Shown one piece after another: positions 53,997-64,000 of a stretch of 64,000 nt of DNA (position 1 is its first letter; every line of letters begins with the position of its first letter). The stretch comes from Pyrenochaeta sp. MPI-SDFR-AT-0127 (lineage: Eukaryota > Ascomycota > Dothideomycetes > Pleosporales > Cucurbitariaceae), in the NCBI GenBank assembly GCA_020747015.1, contig JAGTJM010000006.1:124001-188000 (forward strand), given 5' to 3'. The notes under the pieces are model-generated. The model worked only from the letters and a program-made list of their open reading frames with translations, was not told the origin of the DNA and did no database searches. The translations under genes and the position numbers were made by a program.

Positions 53997-55196
53997 TATG
54001 TATGAAAGTTTGCAGACAATGAGTGAATGCAACTGACTACAGAGCAGTGGGTATCGCACGTCTTAATATTGAGCAACGTTGGGCCTTTTGGGAGAGCCTG
54101 GCAAATGAAAGTACCTTCCCAACTAGATGGACCTTTACTCACGGATCACCGCGGATCCCTCCATAACGGTCGTCAAGCGAGATACGTCAAAGCGATCATG
54201 CCGATTTGGAGCCGAACTAGCTGCACCAAGGCATGAAAGATGTTGGCAAATGTAAAGGACGCTAACCAAACACGGGAAAGTGTCGCGCTCAGTACGGGCA
54301 GTTCGCGGAGATTTATCGTTTTTGAGCGCATTGCTAGCGTTGCCTGCCAGTACTCTTACCAATCTTTTCTCTACTCATCTATTCCTCAAATTTGCAGTGC
54401 GCTAAGCATCCTTCTGGTTCAAGAAAAGATGTTTGCACAAGACCAAGACGGGGCCCAGCGTGGTTAGTCTCGGCTCATGTACCGTGTGTGGCCCAAAAAG
54501 GGCGGGGCGTGGCTCGTGCAGCCTCCGTGCCAATTGCTCGCTTCGGCCCTATCTGGCAGGTAGTGAGCAATCCTCCAGAGCATCTATGGATGGCGAACGA
54601 GTTTGACTGGGATTGTATTGTTTAGAATTCGCTGACAGCTGGGCACGAATGTCAGAACATCGTTCGGTCGGGTGATTAGGAGGCGAGCTTCTTGGCAGCA
54701 TATGCAGCATGATCTTTCTAGAAGGAGATATCGACACCACCAGCATGCTCGCTTGCACCGGAACACATCGGTTGCATTGTGTCAAGGTTTTGGGATTCGC
54801 ACCATGCAGCGTTTCATTTGGTTCTCCACACCGAACAATTTGTTTCTCGACATCAAGCTTTGCATGAAACAAAGCGATGACATGCTAATCTCTTACTCCA
54901 ACTGTAGCCTGCATCGCATAAGCCATTAACTCCCAGTTTCAAAACCCCGTTGCATGTTCGAAATGAAGTAGCATGTCAGCACTACTTTACTTGGACTACA
55001 GAATATGGCCGTCCTAAGCCCGTTGTTTGATGGGAAACTTAGCGCAAGCGCTATTCACATTAGTGATCGAAATAGGGCCGTTGCCATCCATGATAGAAGG
55101 AACGTACACCTCTTGAAATACTTGTCTCACAGAATGTTGTTCTAAGGCTACATTTCACATCATTAATTGTTCAATTCAAACCTACCCGACTCCGTT
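53997..55196. other. intergenic, divergent promoters
   Basis: 1.2 kb between the FAD oxidase and the lactonase-type gene, which diverge. No supported frame and no motif I would name. Confidence 0.55.
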
Positions 55197-56513
55197 ATGT
55201 ATCGTCTATTTCTAAGTTCAGTGTTGTCATCCGCACTCTTGGTGACGCCAAGCAGTGCTCAACAGCTCTTCGCAGCACATTCAGATGGTAATGTCAGTAC
55301 ACTAGCTCTCACTGGCAGTGGTAATGCATCCATTCTTTCAGTCTCGTCCGTGACCAGAGAATGTGAAAGTAATCCAGCAACGCTGAACCTCGACTTCTCA
55401 CAACGAATTCTGTACTGTCTGGATCGAGGGAGAGCTCCCGGTACGGAAGGGTCTCTCAATTCATTCTCTATCGATGCCGCTGGAAAACTTACGAGGATTG
55501 CCCGCGTGAGTGCGCCTTTTTCAGGTGTTATAGCAGAATATTTTGATATTCCTCAAACGGGCGTTCGAGGCTATGTAACCGCCTCATAGTAAGTTGAAAT
55601 ATGGAAATATATGCCGGTCAAAACTAAGCATCGTAACAGTAACAGGAGCTCCATTGGCGTTTATCGCCTTGGCGAGAATGGTGCTCTCACAGAGCCGCTA
55701 CAGACTATTTTCCCAAACATCACTTCAAAAGGACCAGTAACCTTAAGGCAAGATAACAGCTACTTGCATCATGTCATCCTAGACCCAAGCCGTGAATTTA
55801 TCCTCATTCCAGATCTTGGAGGTGATATGATTCGCGTGTTCAAATACGACAAGCAGAACGTAGCACCTTTGATCGAATTGGCTCCACTAGTCACAAATCG
55901 AGGCACAGGGCCACGACACGCAGTCTTTTGGCGCTCGCCTGAAAGCGGTCTTCTATACCTTTTCTTCAACGGTGAGCTTGACCAAAAGATTTACTCCTAT
56001 CGAGTCGATTACACGAATGGAGGCTTGTCGTGGAGTCAACCGTCCGCGATCGCATCTATTAGCGATGATCTTCCGGCAACAACGGCGCCCACAAGTGAGA
56101 TTGCTATCACAGTAAGTGCTCCATAATAACCTACGAGTGAATTTGTTGAAGCTAAGCTTACATGATTCTGGCAGCCTGACGGTCGCTTCGTCATTGTATC
56201 GAATCGTGACGTCTCCTTTACTACCTCGATCCGGAACCGAAGTGGACCCAGTGATACACTTTCAGTCTTTTCTATCAATTCGAATGGCACATTGAACCTC
56301 GTCCAACACGCCCCATCAGGCGGGTATTCACCTCGCCAGTTCAGTATCAATAAGGCAGGCGACAAGATTGCCGTTGGCCACCAAACCAATAGAACGGTAG
56401 TCATTTGGAAACGCGACATCAAGTCAGGTAAAATCATCAGTGAGGCTGATGGTGGAAAGCTAGGAGTTGCCACTCTTTCTGGAGCTGTTGTTTTCGCACA
56501 GTGGGATGAGTAG
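55197..56513 (+). CDS. secreted lactonase-fold (seven-bladed beta-propeller) protein
   Basis: Three exons: 55197-55588, 55640-56111 and 56175-56513 (400 aa); introns are 51 and 63 bp. The ATG at 55197 is chosen over one ten codons earlier because it starts directly with the signal peptide (to about SSAQQ, residue 22). The mature protein is a repeated beta-propeller of the Lactonase family (PF10282): LDFSQRILYCLDRG, the blade with HHVILDPSREFILIPDLGGD, GPRHAVFWRSPESGLLYLFF, PDGRFVIVSNR and GGYSPRQFSINKAGDKIAVG. In bacteria the family includes 6-phosphogluconolactonase; secreted fungal members act on unknown lactones. Several N-glycosylation sites (for example NVS, NGT, NRT) fit secretion. The catalytic residues are not firmly assignable, so lactonase activity is inference. 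Confidence 0.85.
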
Positions 56514-56939
56514 AGTAGTATGGTCGTGTAAAGGAATAACTAATAATACAAGTTATTTGGACTTACATTTTGCGCCGACCCTGTTTCAAGGAATTTGTGT
56601 AAATTATTTTTTTGTATTCGACCTACCTAAAAATCTAGTTGGTAACCATAGATGTCGGCTGAACAGGTGCGATCGCCTCAACCCACGTAGTGTTGGACAA
56701 GCTCAGGGATACCAGGATCTGTCTGCGCTACACTGCCACAAATCTGAGGATAGATTTAGCCATTTGATTGATTTAAGACATTCCAAACTCGAGTTGACAG
56801 CAGAAGTGGATTTGGTTGGGCTGCTTTTGTGATAAGTGTCATTCGCTTCCAATCTCTTCTCTCGCGTCTTCAAAGAACCTAGATCTTATTGTGCAACTGG
56901 GTCCATGTTCGCCTGTATCATCAACTATACGTTTTCTAA
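56514..56939. other. intergenic between convergent genes
   Basis: 426 bases between the lactonase-type gene and the AAA ATPase stop. No feature recognised. Confidence 0.55.
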
Positions 56940-59900
56940 TTATTTACCAGGAGTCGAAGGAAATCTGTCTTCGCGATTTCCTCGCTTGAAGGCTAGGTCG
57001 GAGTCGTCCATGCCTGCATGTGCTGCCTTTATATACTTTCGGAAAGCCAATGACATCGAGACTACTTGTCGGAGGTGATTTTCCGTCACCTTTGGTACAC
57101 TTGTACCCTTCTTTTGCTTCGAATCGAATACGGCCAGTGCAACTGCTGTTTGAAACGCTTTTGAGTAACAGTTAGCCATGCACAACAATACAATAATACA
57201 TTGGGACGAGCTGGCGTACCGTTTCGTATCTCTCTTCCGTTCCACTCCAATGCCATGACCTCCGAGGTCTTGACGTACTGTTTTGAGTCATATTCGTAAT
57301 CAATCGCGGGTCCTCCATGCTCATGGTCTTCTCTAAGTTTTCGGAAGAGATTATCCCAGATTTGTCCTCGTGCATCAGAGTCCAACTTCTTGTAGCCAAT
57401 CGAAAGATGAATGCGAGACATGAAAGCTTCGTCAAATTGACCCACTCTATTCGTGGTAAGAAACAGAATGCCCTGAAAGTAGTCGAGCGCTCGCAGGAAC
57501 ACTTCAATATATGTCAGTATAACGTTCACATTGAATCCATCGTTCGCCTTACCCGATACAATGCCGTTGCGCTTCAAGTCATTTGTGGAGCGCTGTTCGA
57601 GATATACATCTGCTTCATCTAGTAGTACTATTGCGTCCCAGTCGCTGGCCCTTCTAAAGTAGCGAAGAAGATTCTTCTCCAAGGCATCAGGCTCATGGCC
57701 AAGGTCAGCTGCTGTTATGCTGAGTAGCGGTCGCCTTGTGTACTCTGCCACAGATTCTGTGAACTATTAGCATTTATACTCAACCTGATAGTTGATCGTA
57801 CCTGCTGTGAGCGTTTTGCCAGTTCCTGGAGGTCCATGCAGAAGAATTATCTGGCCCTCGCCCTTGCCGTGTATGAAGTCCGCGCTGAACCGACCGGACT
57901 GTTCACTATCTGTATAAGTCTTTGCAATTGCTTTGATGATATCCTTGCTACTGCTCTCCATCACAAGCCGGTCTATTGCGAATTCGGCCATGCTAGGTTC
58001 CGATAACCCTTCCACATCTATGAAGTCTAAAAAAATTGGTTAGCATGCTTATGTTTTCCCAGCACTATGCACCTACCATATGTGCGATCTTTCAGCACGA
58101 ATGCAAACATGTGCGACGGCATAAGCAAATATTGGTGCCATGAAAGAGCTGCCTTTTCCTTGGGATTGATGTAAGTGTAGTCGCTGAACTTCACTTGAGT
58201 GTAAATCTCCTGCGAAATGGACGCTAATTTGCAATCCTTGCACTCGCAGCGAGGTACACGAATGGAGACTTCCGTAGGTGGAGGAGGTGGAGGTATGGTG
58301 TTCTCTATGCCAATATCAGCGCTGAACCACGGCATCGATTCATGCTCGACGACAACGCGGGTGCGTTTGTACTGAACGGTTTTAGCAAACAATGTTCCAA
58401 CGAGTGGTGAGAACATACCGATTTTCTTCCGTCATTCAGACCAAACCCGGTATACTGAAGGAAACATGGTCCTTTGGAACACTTGAAATATTGTTGCCCA
58501 CGATCAATCAATTTTTGTTTCAAAGCCCCGCCATCGTTCTTATCGATGAAGCTGACTGGGAAGAGAGGAAGAGCTGTGATTTCCCGTTCGTTATCAAAGA
58601 CATTCACTGTAATTGACCTTGTCCTTCGATAGATCATTCTGCCTCCGCACACAAGATTCCAGACTAGGACGGAATATTTATCGCTGCTTGGCCTTCCATC
58701 TTCTCCAATAACAGAATCGCTCACCACGTCTACCACATACGTATTCAGTGTCCCATCAGTTTCGCGGACGTATACGTCTGTGCCTGGTTTCAGAAGCAGC
58801 CAAACCGCTGCAAACGTCGTGACTGGAGTCTTTCTTTCCCACTGAGCCTTGAAATCATTGATCGGTATGCCCGGACGTGAATGGAGGTACTCGACAAGAA
58901 GATCGATGTGTTCATCACATTTTTGATTGAATTTTGAAGAATGCCGTGCTCGTAAACCTGTAGCATCAGTCTTGTAACTGTGGAGGTCATCCATGTGATG
59001 ATAAAGATCCCGGTACGGATATGTAAAGTTGCCGCCGTTGAGACCTTCGATATCGCCTCCAGGCTGCTCCGACGAGTACTCGATGACAGACTTGAGGATG
59101 TTCAACAGATACGGAGAGTGTATTCGGAGGCTTGTTGCTATTACCCGGTCAAGTGGACCTAGTCTTGCTTTTTTCCCATGACCGTTCTCTTTCCTGATCT
59201 GAGGGGTTTGTTGGAATGGAGATAAAACGTCTTTCCTCTCTTCCAACACTGGGAGCTTCTCATTCTCGTTGGCGACCTCAAATTCAACAGGCTCTTCATA
59301 AATGTTTTGGTCTACCAGCAATGCGTTGTCACCAGCTTGGTTGTCTTGGTAATACCGGACTGTATATTGCACGCGATTTTCGTAGTCCGTCTCAGTAAAG
59401 TTTTTAGGCCCAGTAGGTGGGCCAGGCGGCTGAAGAGCAGATTGATGCCAAAATTCAACGTCTGAGTTATTTTCCAAGACATGCTCCCAGACTTGCGGAT
59501 GGAATAAGCCTCTTTCTGGCGATTTGAGCGCATAGGCGCCTATGGATATATCGCTGAGTGCCTTTTCGTCTCCATGGAACCATTCATTTAAGATGATTTC
59601 CATCCTCTAATAAGGTAAGTATATGTAATACTGATAGTGTGGCTAACAAAAGAGTTACATACTTGCCAAGTACAACAGGCCATCCAAGGAATGATGTAAT
59701 TCTGGCTACCATTGAACGAGACATTGATAGAGCGACGATCATCCGACTTGCTAACTGTCTTACTTGATGCGTCCGTCTCGGCTGGTAAGAAGGCGGTGGA
59801 TTTTTTTATAGCCGCAACGAGTCGATCCATCGCTCGCCTCTGTTCATGTACTATGTCGGAGGACGCTATCTTAGGATCTGAAATGTTGTGCATTGAAGTT

Positions 59901-60171
59901 AGAATATTTGTATCTGAACGTGTAGATAATTAGGATGAACTCTCTGACCTTCACTACTTGCATCAATATTCTCGTTGGCGGCTGCGTCATTCAATGTCTG
60001 GTTGTGTGTATTTCCAGGATCTTCTACACCATCAGGGTTTTTTGCCTCAGACTTGAAATTTAGTCCTTCTTCCTCTTTCTCTTTGTTTGAAGAATGGTCA
60101 CTCTGGATAATGCCGTTTGAGCATAACTCGACACCTCCTGTCGGATTAGACGCTGAGTGCTCAATGGCCAT
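56940..60171 (-). CDS. AAA+ ATPase with N-terminal DUF7025 domain
   Basis: Seven exons give 966 aa: 60171-59949, 59877-59663, 59606-58419, 58371-58077, 58026-57802, 57756-57220 and 57157-56940. All introns are 45-71 bp and the frame closes exactly; the first donor (GTCAGA) is weak. The first 100 residues are acidic and disordered. A long middle region (about 250-560) with WLLLKPGTDVYVRE and VLVWNLVCGGRMIYRR matches the fungal DUF7025 region. The AAA module has Walker A GPPGTGKT (705-712), Walker B VLLDEADV (D762, E763), sensor-1 LTTNRV (N818), the arginine-finger MSRIHL (R830) and the lid EWNGREIRN|AFQTAVALA. This is a soluble ATP-driven remodelling enzyme of unknown target. Such genes often lie near STAND/NLR-like genes, as here. 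A proline run (PPPPPPP) occurs near 58280. Confidence 0.85.
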
Positions 60172-60679
60172 TACGACAATGAACAGGGCAAAAGATGAGC
60201 TCGTGAGAGGAGCGTCCGTGATTTTCGATGTAGAGATGGTAACGAGCGATCAGATATGATTTAGATTGAGAGGGCTTGATCATAAGTCGCTCTAGGGTCA
60301 TCGGGCGCCGCGGGAGCTGGTAGATACCCCCTCCGGCGGCGGATGATCAGCCCGCGCCAAATGTTTCAAATGCATTACTTGAGCCTACGAACGGTGGTCA
60401 GCGATAAGTCACTCTATCCCTAGTTGGCTCGCTTAAGCAAAAGTCGTATCAGAAGGCGGGTAACCTGGCCGGATTGGGTTCTTTTGGCCCCTAGTGCGCT
60501 AAGGCGTAGCCTTGGGTGGCCCCAGGAAAGTCATTAAGGGCATGGACTGTTGGCCCCCAATCTCGTACAGCTTGGCCAAGAAAACAGATGCAAGACCTTT
60601 CTCAGCCTCGGATCCGCTTGCGAAGTGAGTTTACTACCCGAGCGTCGTTATCATCAAAAAAAGTTTCCCTATATTGCGT
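60172..60679. other. intergenic, divergent promoters of two STAND-associated genes
   Basis: 508 bases between the AAA ATPase and the DUF7708-like gene, which diverge. The middle (60300-60360) is very GC-rich. No tRNA could be folded. Confidence 0.5.
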
Positions 60680-62653
60680 ATGAAGATGGCGCAAGAATAT
60701 GGTTTAGAACAAGATAAAATCGAACAGAGTCAAGGTCAAATGCTTGTGCGAAGGTTCACCGACGACTTGAGCGGACAGACAACTCTCGAGCGCGCAACTA
60801 TCACTGCTCAACAAGAGCAGGATGCACTAGCAGAAGAAAGACATGCCACTCAGATGAAAGCATTGTATCAAGACCAGAACAGAGACCCGTCGTAAGACAG
60901 ATGCCAATCCAAACCTTTGGGTAACTCAAATCTGACATGTCGAGGATAAGTGACATTGATTTCCACGAGGTGGAGACAGCTAGGCTTGCATTACAAAAGA
61001 CCTGCAAACTGCTTGAAACTACAGAAAAGCCGTCCACCCTAGCGAAGGTGGGATTCCATCGCAAATCTGCTCGAACGGCAGCGAACGAAGCAATGCAACA
61101 GTACGTTACGCATGACTTCTCAGAGCTTCAAAGCGTCATCGAAAATCACGAAACGAAATGGAAAGGAAACCAAGCAAAGGCAAGCCGAGCATTGAGGGAT
61201 AAAGGCTCCGCTGACATCAGCCTTGCAGGTTAGCCGCCAGTTTCGGAGACTCTGCGGTACGCTGGATGCGCATAAAAAAGCGTTAGCTATTTTCCCGTCA
61301 CAACAAAGCTATGCTTCGGTATTGTGCGGTAGTCTTTCACTCATAGTTAGTGCTGCTGCCAATCATGACGAGATCGCCACGACCATATCTGAGACGGTAG
61401 CCAATATAGCAGTAAAGGCAACCCGAGTGGCTAAGATATTACACGTCGTCAAAACGCAAGTGATGCGAGAACTGTTCTCTGAACTCTACGCCCAGGTCTT
61501 TCTTTTCTATCGTGATGCACTTGAATGGTATACGAAATCCAAGACTTCAAGATTCATCGGCAGCTTCAATGAAAAGATGGTGGCACGATATGAATCAGCA
61601 GCTGAGCAGATTGAAAGCTGCATAACGGAAATGTATCGCGAGGCAAACATCGCCAGCTTGGCTATGCTCGCGGTAGTCAATTCCACAACAACAGAGCTAC
61701 GAGATGAAGCGATACGCCAGAGACAGCAAGGCCCTGAAGGAGTCTCTCTAGTTTTCGCTGGACAAAATATGCGGGACATGCTGATGGCCATGCACAAGAG
61801 TTTGTGCATTGAACAATCAACGTCGAAGCACGATCAACTCCAACAGATTCTTCCTCCTAGTTCTGGCACCCACCTTATCGCACCTGGTTTCTTGGACCGT
61901 GCCACAGCCAGGAGCATTAGCACTCAACTACAGGACTTTGTCACCGGTGATGAAGGGCATTCACTCTTTGGTGACGGTAAATTCTGGCTTCCGGACGTCG
62001 ATGTCTCAGCCAGACTCGGTGAATGGATGAGCGAAGACACATCCTCCCCAACGCTTTGGGTTTCGAGTCCAGAAACATCACAGAACGTCTCAACATCACG
62101 TGCCGCAGCGATGAGTACTGTTGTAGCAGCATGGCAGTCTGAAATGCCGATCATTTCACACTTCTGTGAGAGACCTCGCTTTGCAGACACTCCTGAAGAT
62201 CGGACGGTAGAAGAGGTTGGTATGATCGGAGTTGTCTACAGTCTAATCATCCAGCTTTTACAGTTCAACGTTGAAAATGACACCTTCGAAACATCCGAGG
62301 AGAGAATGAGTAAACTGGACGGTTCAGATAAATCCTGGCCTGAGGCATTGGAGTTGTTTTCAGAACTACTTAAAGCAACACCACATCTCTCCGTATGTAT
62401 CATCGACGGACTCAACGATCTGGCTTTCTCAACTGGTGCTGAATGGTGTGGAGCTTTCCTCGGTGCATTATTCAAGCATCAACGTTCACGTTCTGGCCTG
62501 TTCAAGGTCCTAATCACGACATCTGGGCAGTCGAGGGTTTTACCAGATTGTGTTGGAGTAAATGATAGGATTTACGCTCAAAGAGGAGCGCGAGAAGTTA
62601 TTCGTAACGGACGGTGGATCAGTCCTACTGAAAAGGCAGGCTCAGATGTGTAG
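60680..62653 (+). CDS. DUF7708-like STAND-associated protein, no recognisable P-loop
   Basis: Exon 1 is 60680-60891 (first ATG; another at 60686), with an intron 60892-60944. The next exon begins IDFHEVETARLALQKTCKLLE. At about 61220 the frame must change. Either an intron 61101-61233 (GTACGT donor, TTAG acceptor, length compatible) or a one-base frameshift joins it to the long frame ending at 62653. The long frame holds RQFRRLCGTLDAHKKALAIFP, then a helical region with ELYAQVFLFYRDALEWY, the layout of the DUF7708 domain found at the N-terminus of many fungal NACHT/ankyrin proteins. A following nucleotide-binding-like region (SPTLWVSSPETSQN, later LLKATPHLSVCIIDGLNDL with a Walker-B-like ILD-type strand) lacks a GKS/T P-loop. 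The protein stops there, without ankyrin or WD repeats. Roughly 610-640 aa. Confidence 0.65.
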
Positions 62654-62818
62654 CTACTCAAGTGACCTACGAGTCTGCATATAGCAAAACCATGGGATTC
62701 GCATACCGTAACTGTTTTATTCATTCCCTTCTCACCTTTTTACAACTGAGAAACATAGTTTAAAAGAGAGAACTTCGCGTTGTTCTGTCACGTATGAACC
62801 ACAAGGCTTCAAGCCCAA

Positions 62819-64000
62819 TTACTCCTCAAACTCAAAGTCAATCTGCACGCCAAGAGCTTTTGGAAGAATGTGCTCTACAATCAATGAGCCAGCCCCAGCA
62901 TCAATCATACCTCGCAGAGCATCCTGAGCTTTGGTCATTAACCTGTCGGTGACATCCACACCCGGTAGCTTCGCCGTCAACATATCCCCGACTTGCTGCG
63001 TGGAAGTAGCCGACATGAGCACGTATCCTACTACGAAAGGCAGTTCGCTCTCCTTGACAATATAGCTGGGGCCAAATGTCTTGATCAAGTCATCTCGACA
63101 AGCGTCCTTGATAATGCGAAGTAGACGCCAGCACTGGCGGTGAAGCCTGAGAAAGTCGAATGAGATCTCAACTATCTCGGCTTGGATCAAGTCGCGAAGG
63201 AGGCCAAGCAGTTTGGGCACGGCCATCTGTTTGAGAGGGCCTTTCTTGGGAACGACATCGGTATCCCTGAATACCTCCAGGACCTGGTCGTTTTCATCCA
63301 TCTCATATTCCCAATTAGCGTTCTCTAAAATCTTCTGCACGTCTTCCGCGCGCAGGTCATTCTGTCCGTTCGCATCGCAGAAGCGACCTTTGAAGGTTTG
63401 AAGGATAGACCCAAGCTCCTTCAATCCCTTGGGGCCTCTCTTCGACAATACCAGTCCCTCCTTTTTGCGTGTAGCCTTGGCGAGGTTTGCCGCAGAGGTT
63501 CCCATGGCAATGGCGTACCGCTTCAAGCACTCAGCAGCCCCTTTCGGAGCTTCGCCAATGAAAAATGTCTTTGAATCTTCCAAGCTGATTGCTACATCCA
63601 TATCTTTCCACATCAATTCCTGCTCGGTTCCCCCATCTAGCGCATTATAGAGGTGAGCGCAGGACATGACGGAGCCCCAAGCATTGACAAATACGATGTT
63701 CATCTCATGAAATCGCATCAGAGCAAAGTACTTCCAAAGTCCACAACACCAAGGGTGCTGTCGGTATAGATAGAAACTCTCGGGTATGTTGATGCGCTTC
63801 ATACTCGTAGCGGCCTTGCGTTGCTGGTCTTCATGACACCAGAATTGAAGGGTTTCCACGAAATGCTGGACAATAGCATCATTTTCCTTCGACCAAGTAT
63901 CCATCTGGATATCCTTATGGAAGTCCATTTCCTCTTCAATGTCACCTTGAACGAACTGCGTGACATCTGTCAACCACTTGAAGCCAAACTCGGCTTCATG
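62819..64000 (-). CDS. DUF6604-like fungal protein, 5' end outside window
   Basis: The minus-strand frame is open from the window edge (64000) to the stop at 62819, 393 codons. No ATG is needed inside the window; the start lies to the right. No intron is seen in this part. The segment PESFYLYRQHPWCCGLWKYFAL with HLYNALDGG downstream resembles the C-terminal half of DUF6604 proteins, large fungal proteins of unknown function often found among STAND and heterokaryon-incompatibility genes. The rest is helical, with several leucine-rich segments, and ends LPKALGVQIDFEFEE. No catalytic motif, signal peptide or membrane span is visible. It converges on the DUF7708-like gene with a gap of 165 bases. 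The family call is from memory and tentative. Confidence 0.6.
   Translation of the reverse strand, partial: HEAEFGFKWLTDVTQFVQGDIEEEMDFHKDIQMDTWSKENDAIVQHFVETLQFWCHEDQQRKAATSMKRINIPESFYLYRQHPWCCGLWKYFALMRFHEMNIVFVNAWGSVMSCAHLYNALDGGTEQELMWKDMDVAISLEDSKTFFIGEAPKGAAECLKRYAIAMGTSAANLAKATRKKEGLVLSKRGPKGLKELGSILQTFKGRFCDANGQNDLRAEDVQKILENANWEYEMDENDQVLEVFRDTDVVPKKGPLKQMAVPKLLGLLRDLIQAEIVEISFDFLRLHRQCWRLLRIIKDACRDDLIKTFGPSYIVKESELPFVVGYVLMSATSTQQVGDMLTAKLPGVDVTDRLMTKAQDALRGMIDAGAGSLIVEHILPKALGVQIDFEFEE

Noticed and set aside
50000..64000. Secondary-metabolite cluster built around the acetyltransferase, FAD oxidase and lactonase-type genes
   Set aside because: No polyketide synthase, NRPS, terpene cyclase, P450 or cluster transcription factor is in the window, and the genes have mixed orientation.

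Overview
This is nuclear DNA of a filamentous ascomycete (Pezizomycotina). Genes on both strands carry short GT-AG introns (mostly 45-70 bp). The window also holds a Fot1/pogo transposon damaged in the way repeat-induced point mutation (RIP) damages repeats, a HET-domain pseudogene, and families typical of Pezizomycotina (Fig1, CorA-like, mannitol-dehydrogenase-type SDR, alcohol acetyltransferase, DUF7025 AAA ATPase). The SDR strongly resembles the Alternaria/Cladosporium mannitol dehydrogenases, so a Dothideomycete, perhaps Pleosporales, is my best guess. That assignment is inference.

Layout. 0-13 kb: 3' end of a GNAT acetyltransferase, a Fig1 membrane protein, a multi-exon CorA-like protein, a secreted GH16 glucanase, a bacterial-looking M4 metalloprotease, a NADAR-domain protein and an APH-like kinase. 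13-20 kb is gene-poor and holds a complete but RIP-inactivated DD35D transposon with 93-bp inverted repeats and TA target duplication. 20-28 kb: a secreted protein with three PAN/apple-like repeats, a decayed HET gene, and two convergent F-box-type genes.

28-49 kb is mostly core metabolism: MCM5, a PiT-type phosphate permease, an SDR pseudogene, an unrecognised gene, an NADP mannitol-dehydrogenase-like SDR, an acyl-CoA dehydrogenase, a GH2 exo-beta-glucosaminidase and a 13-exon argininosuccinate synthase with an 8-nt exon. Several of these carry a textbook cis-element just upstream: an MCB box at MCM5, CACGTG at the phosphate permease, TGACTC at argininosuccinate synthase and stress elements at the SDR.

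50-64 kb: an alcohol acetyltransferase-like enzyme, a secreted FAD oxidase, a secreted lactonase-fold protein, then three neighbouring genes of families linked to fungal STAND/NLR-like proteins (AAA ATPase with DUF7025; DUF7708-like protein without a recognisable P-loop; DUF6604-like protein running off the right edge). I see no secondary-metabolite core gene, no rRNA, no CRISPR and no convincing tRNA. The most interesting items are the right-edge STAND-like trio, the M4 protease with a duplicated pro-region motif, the RIP-killed transposon and the microexon in argininosuccinate synthase.
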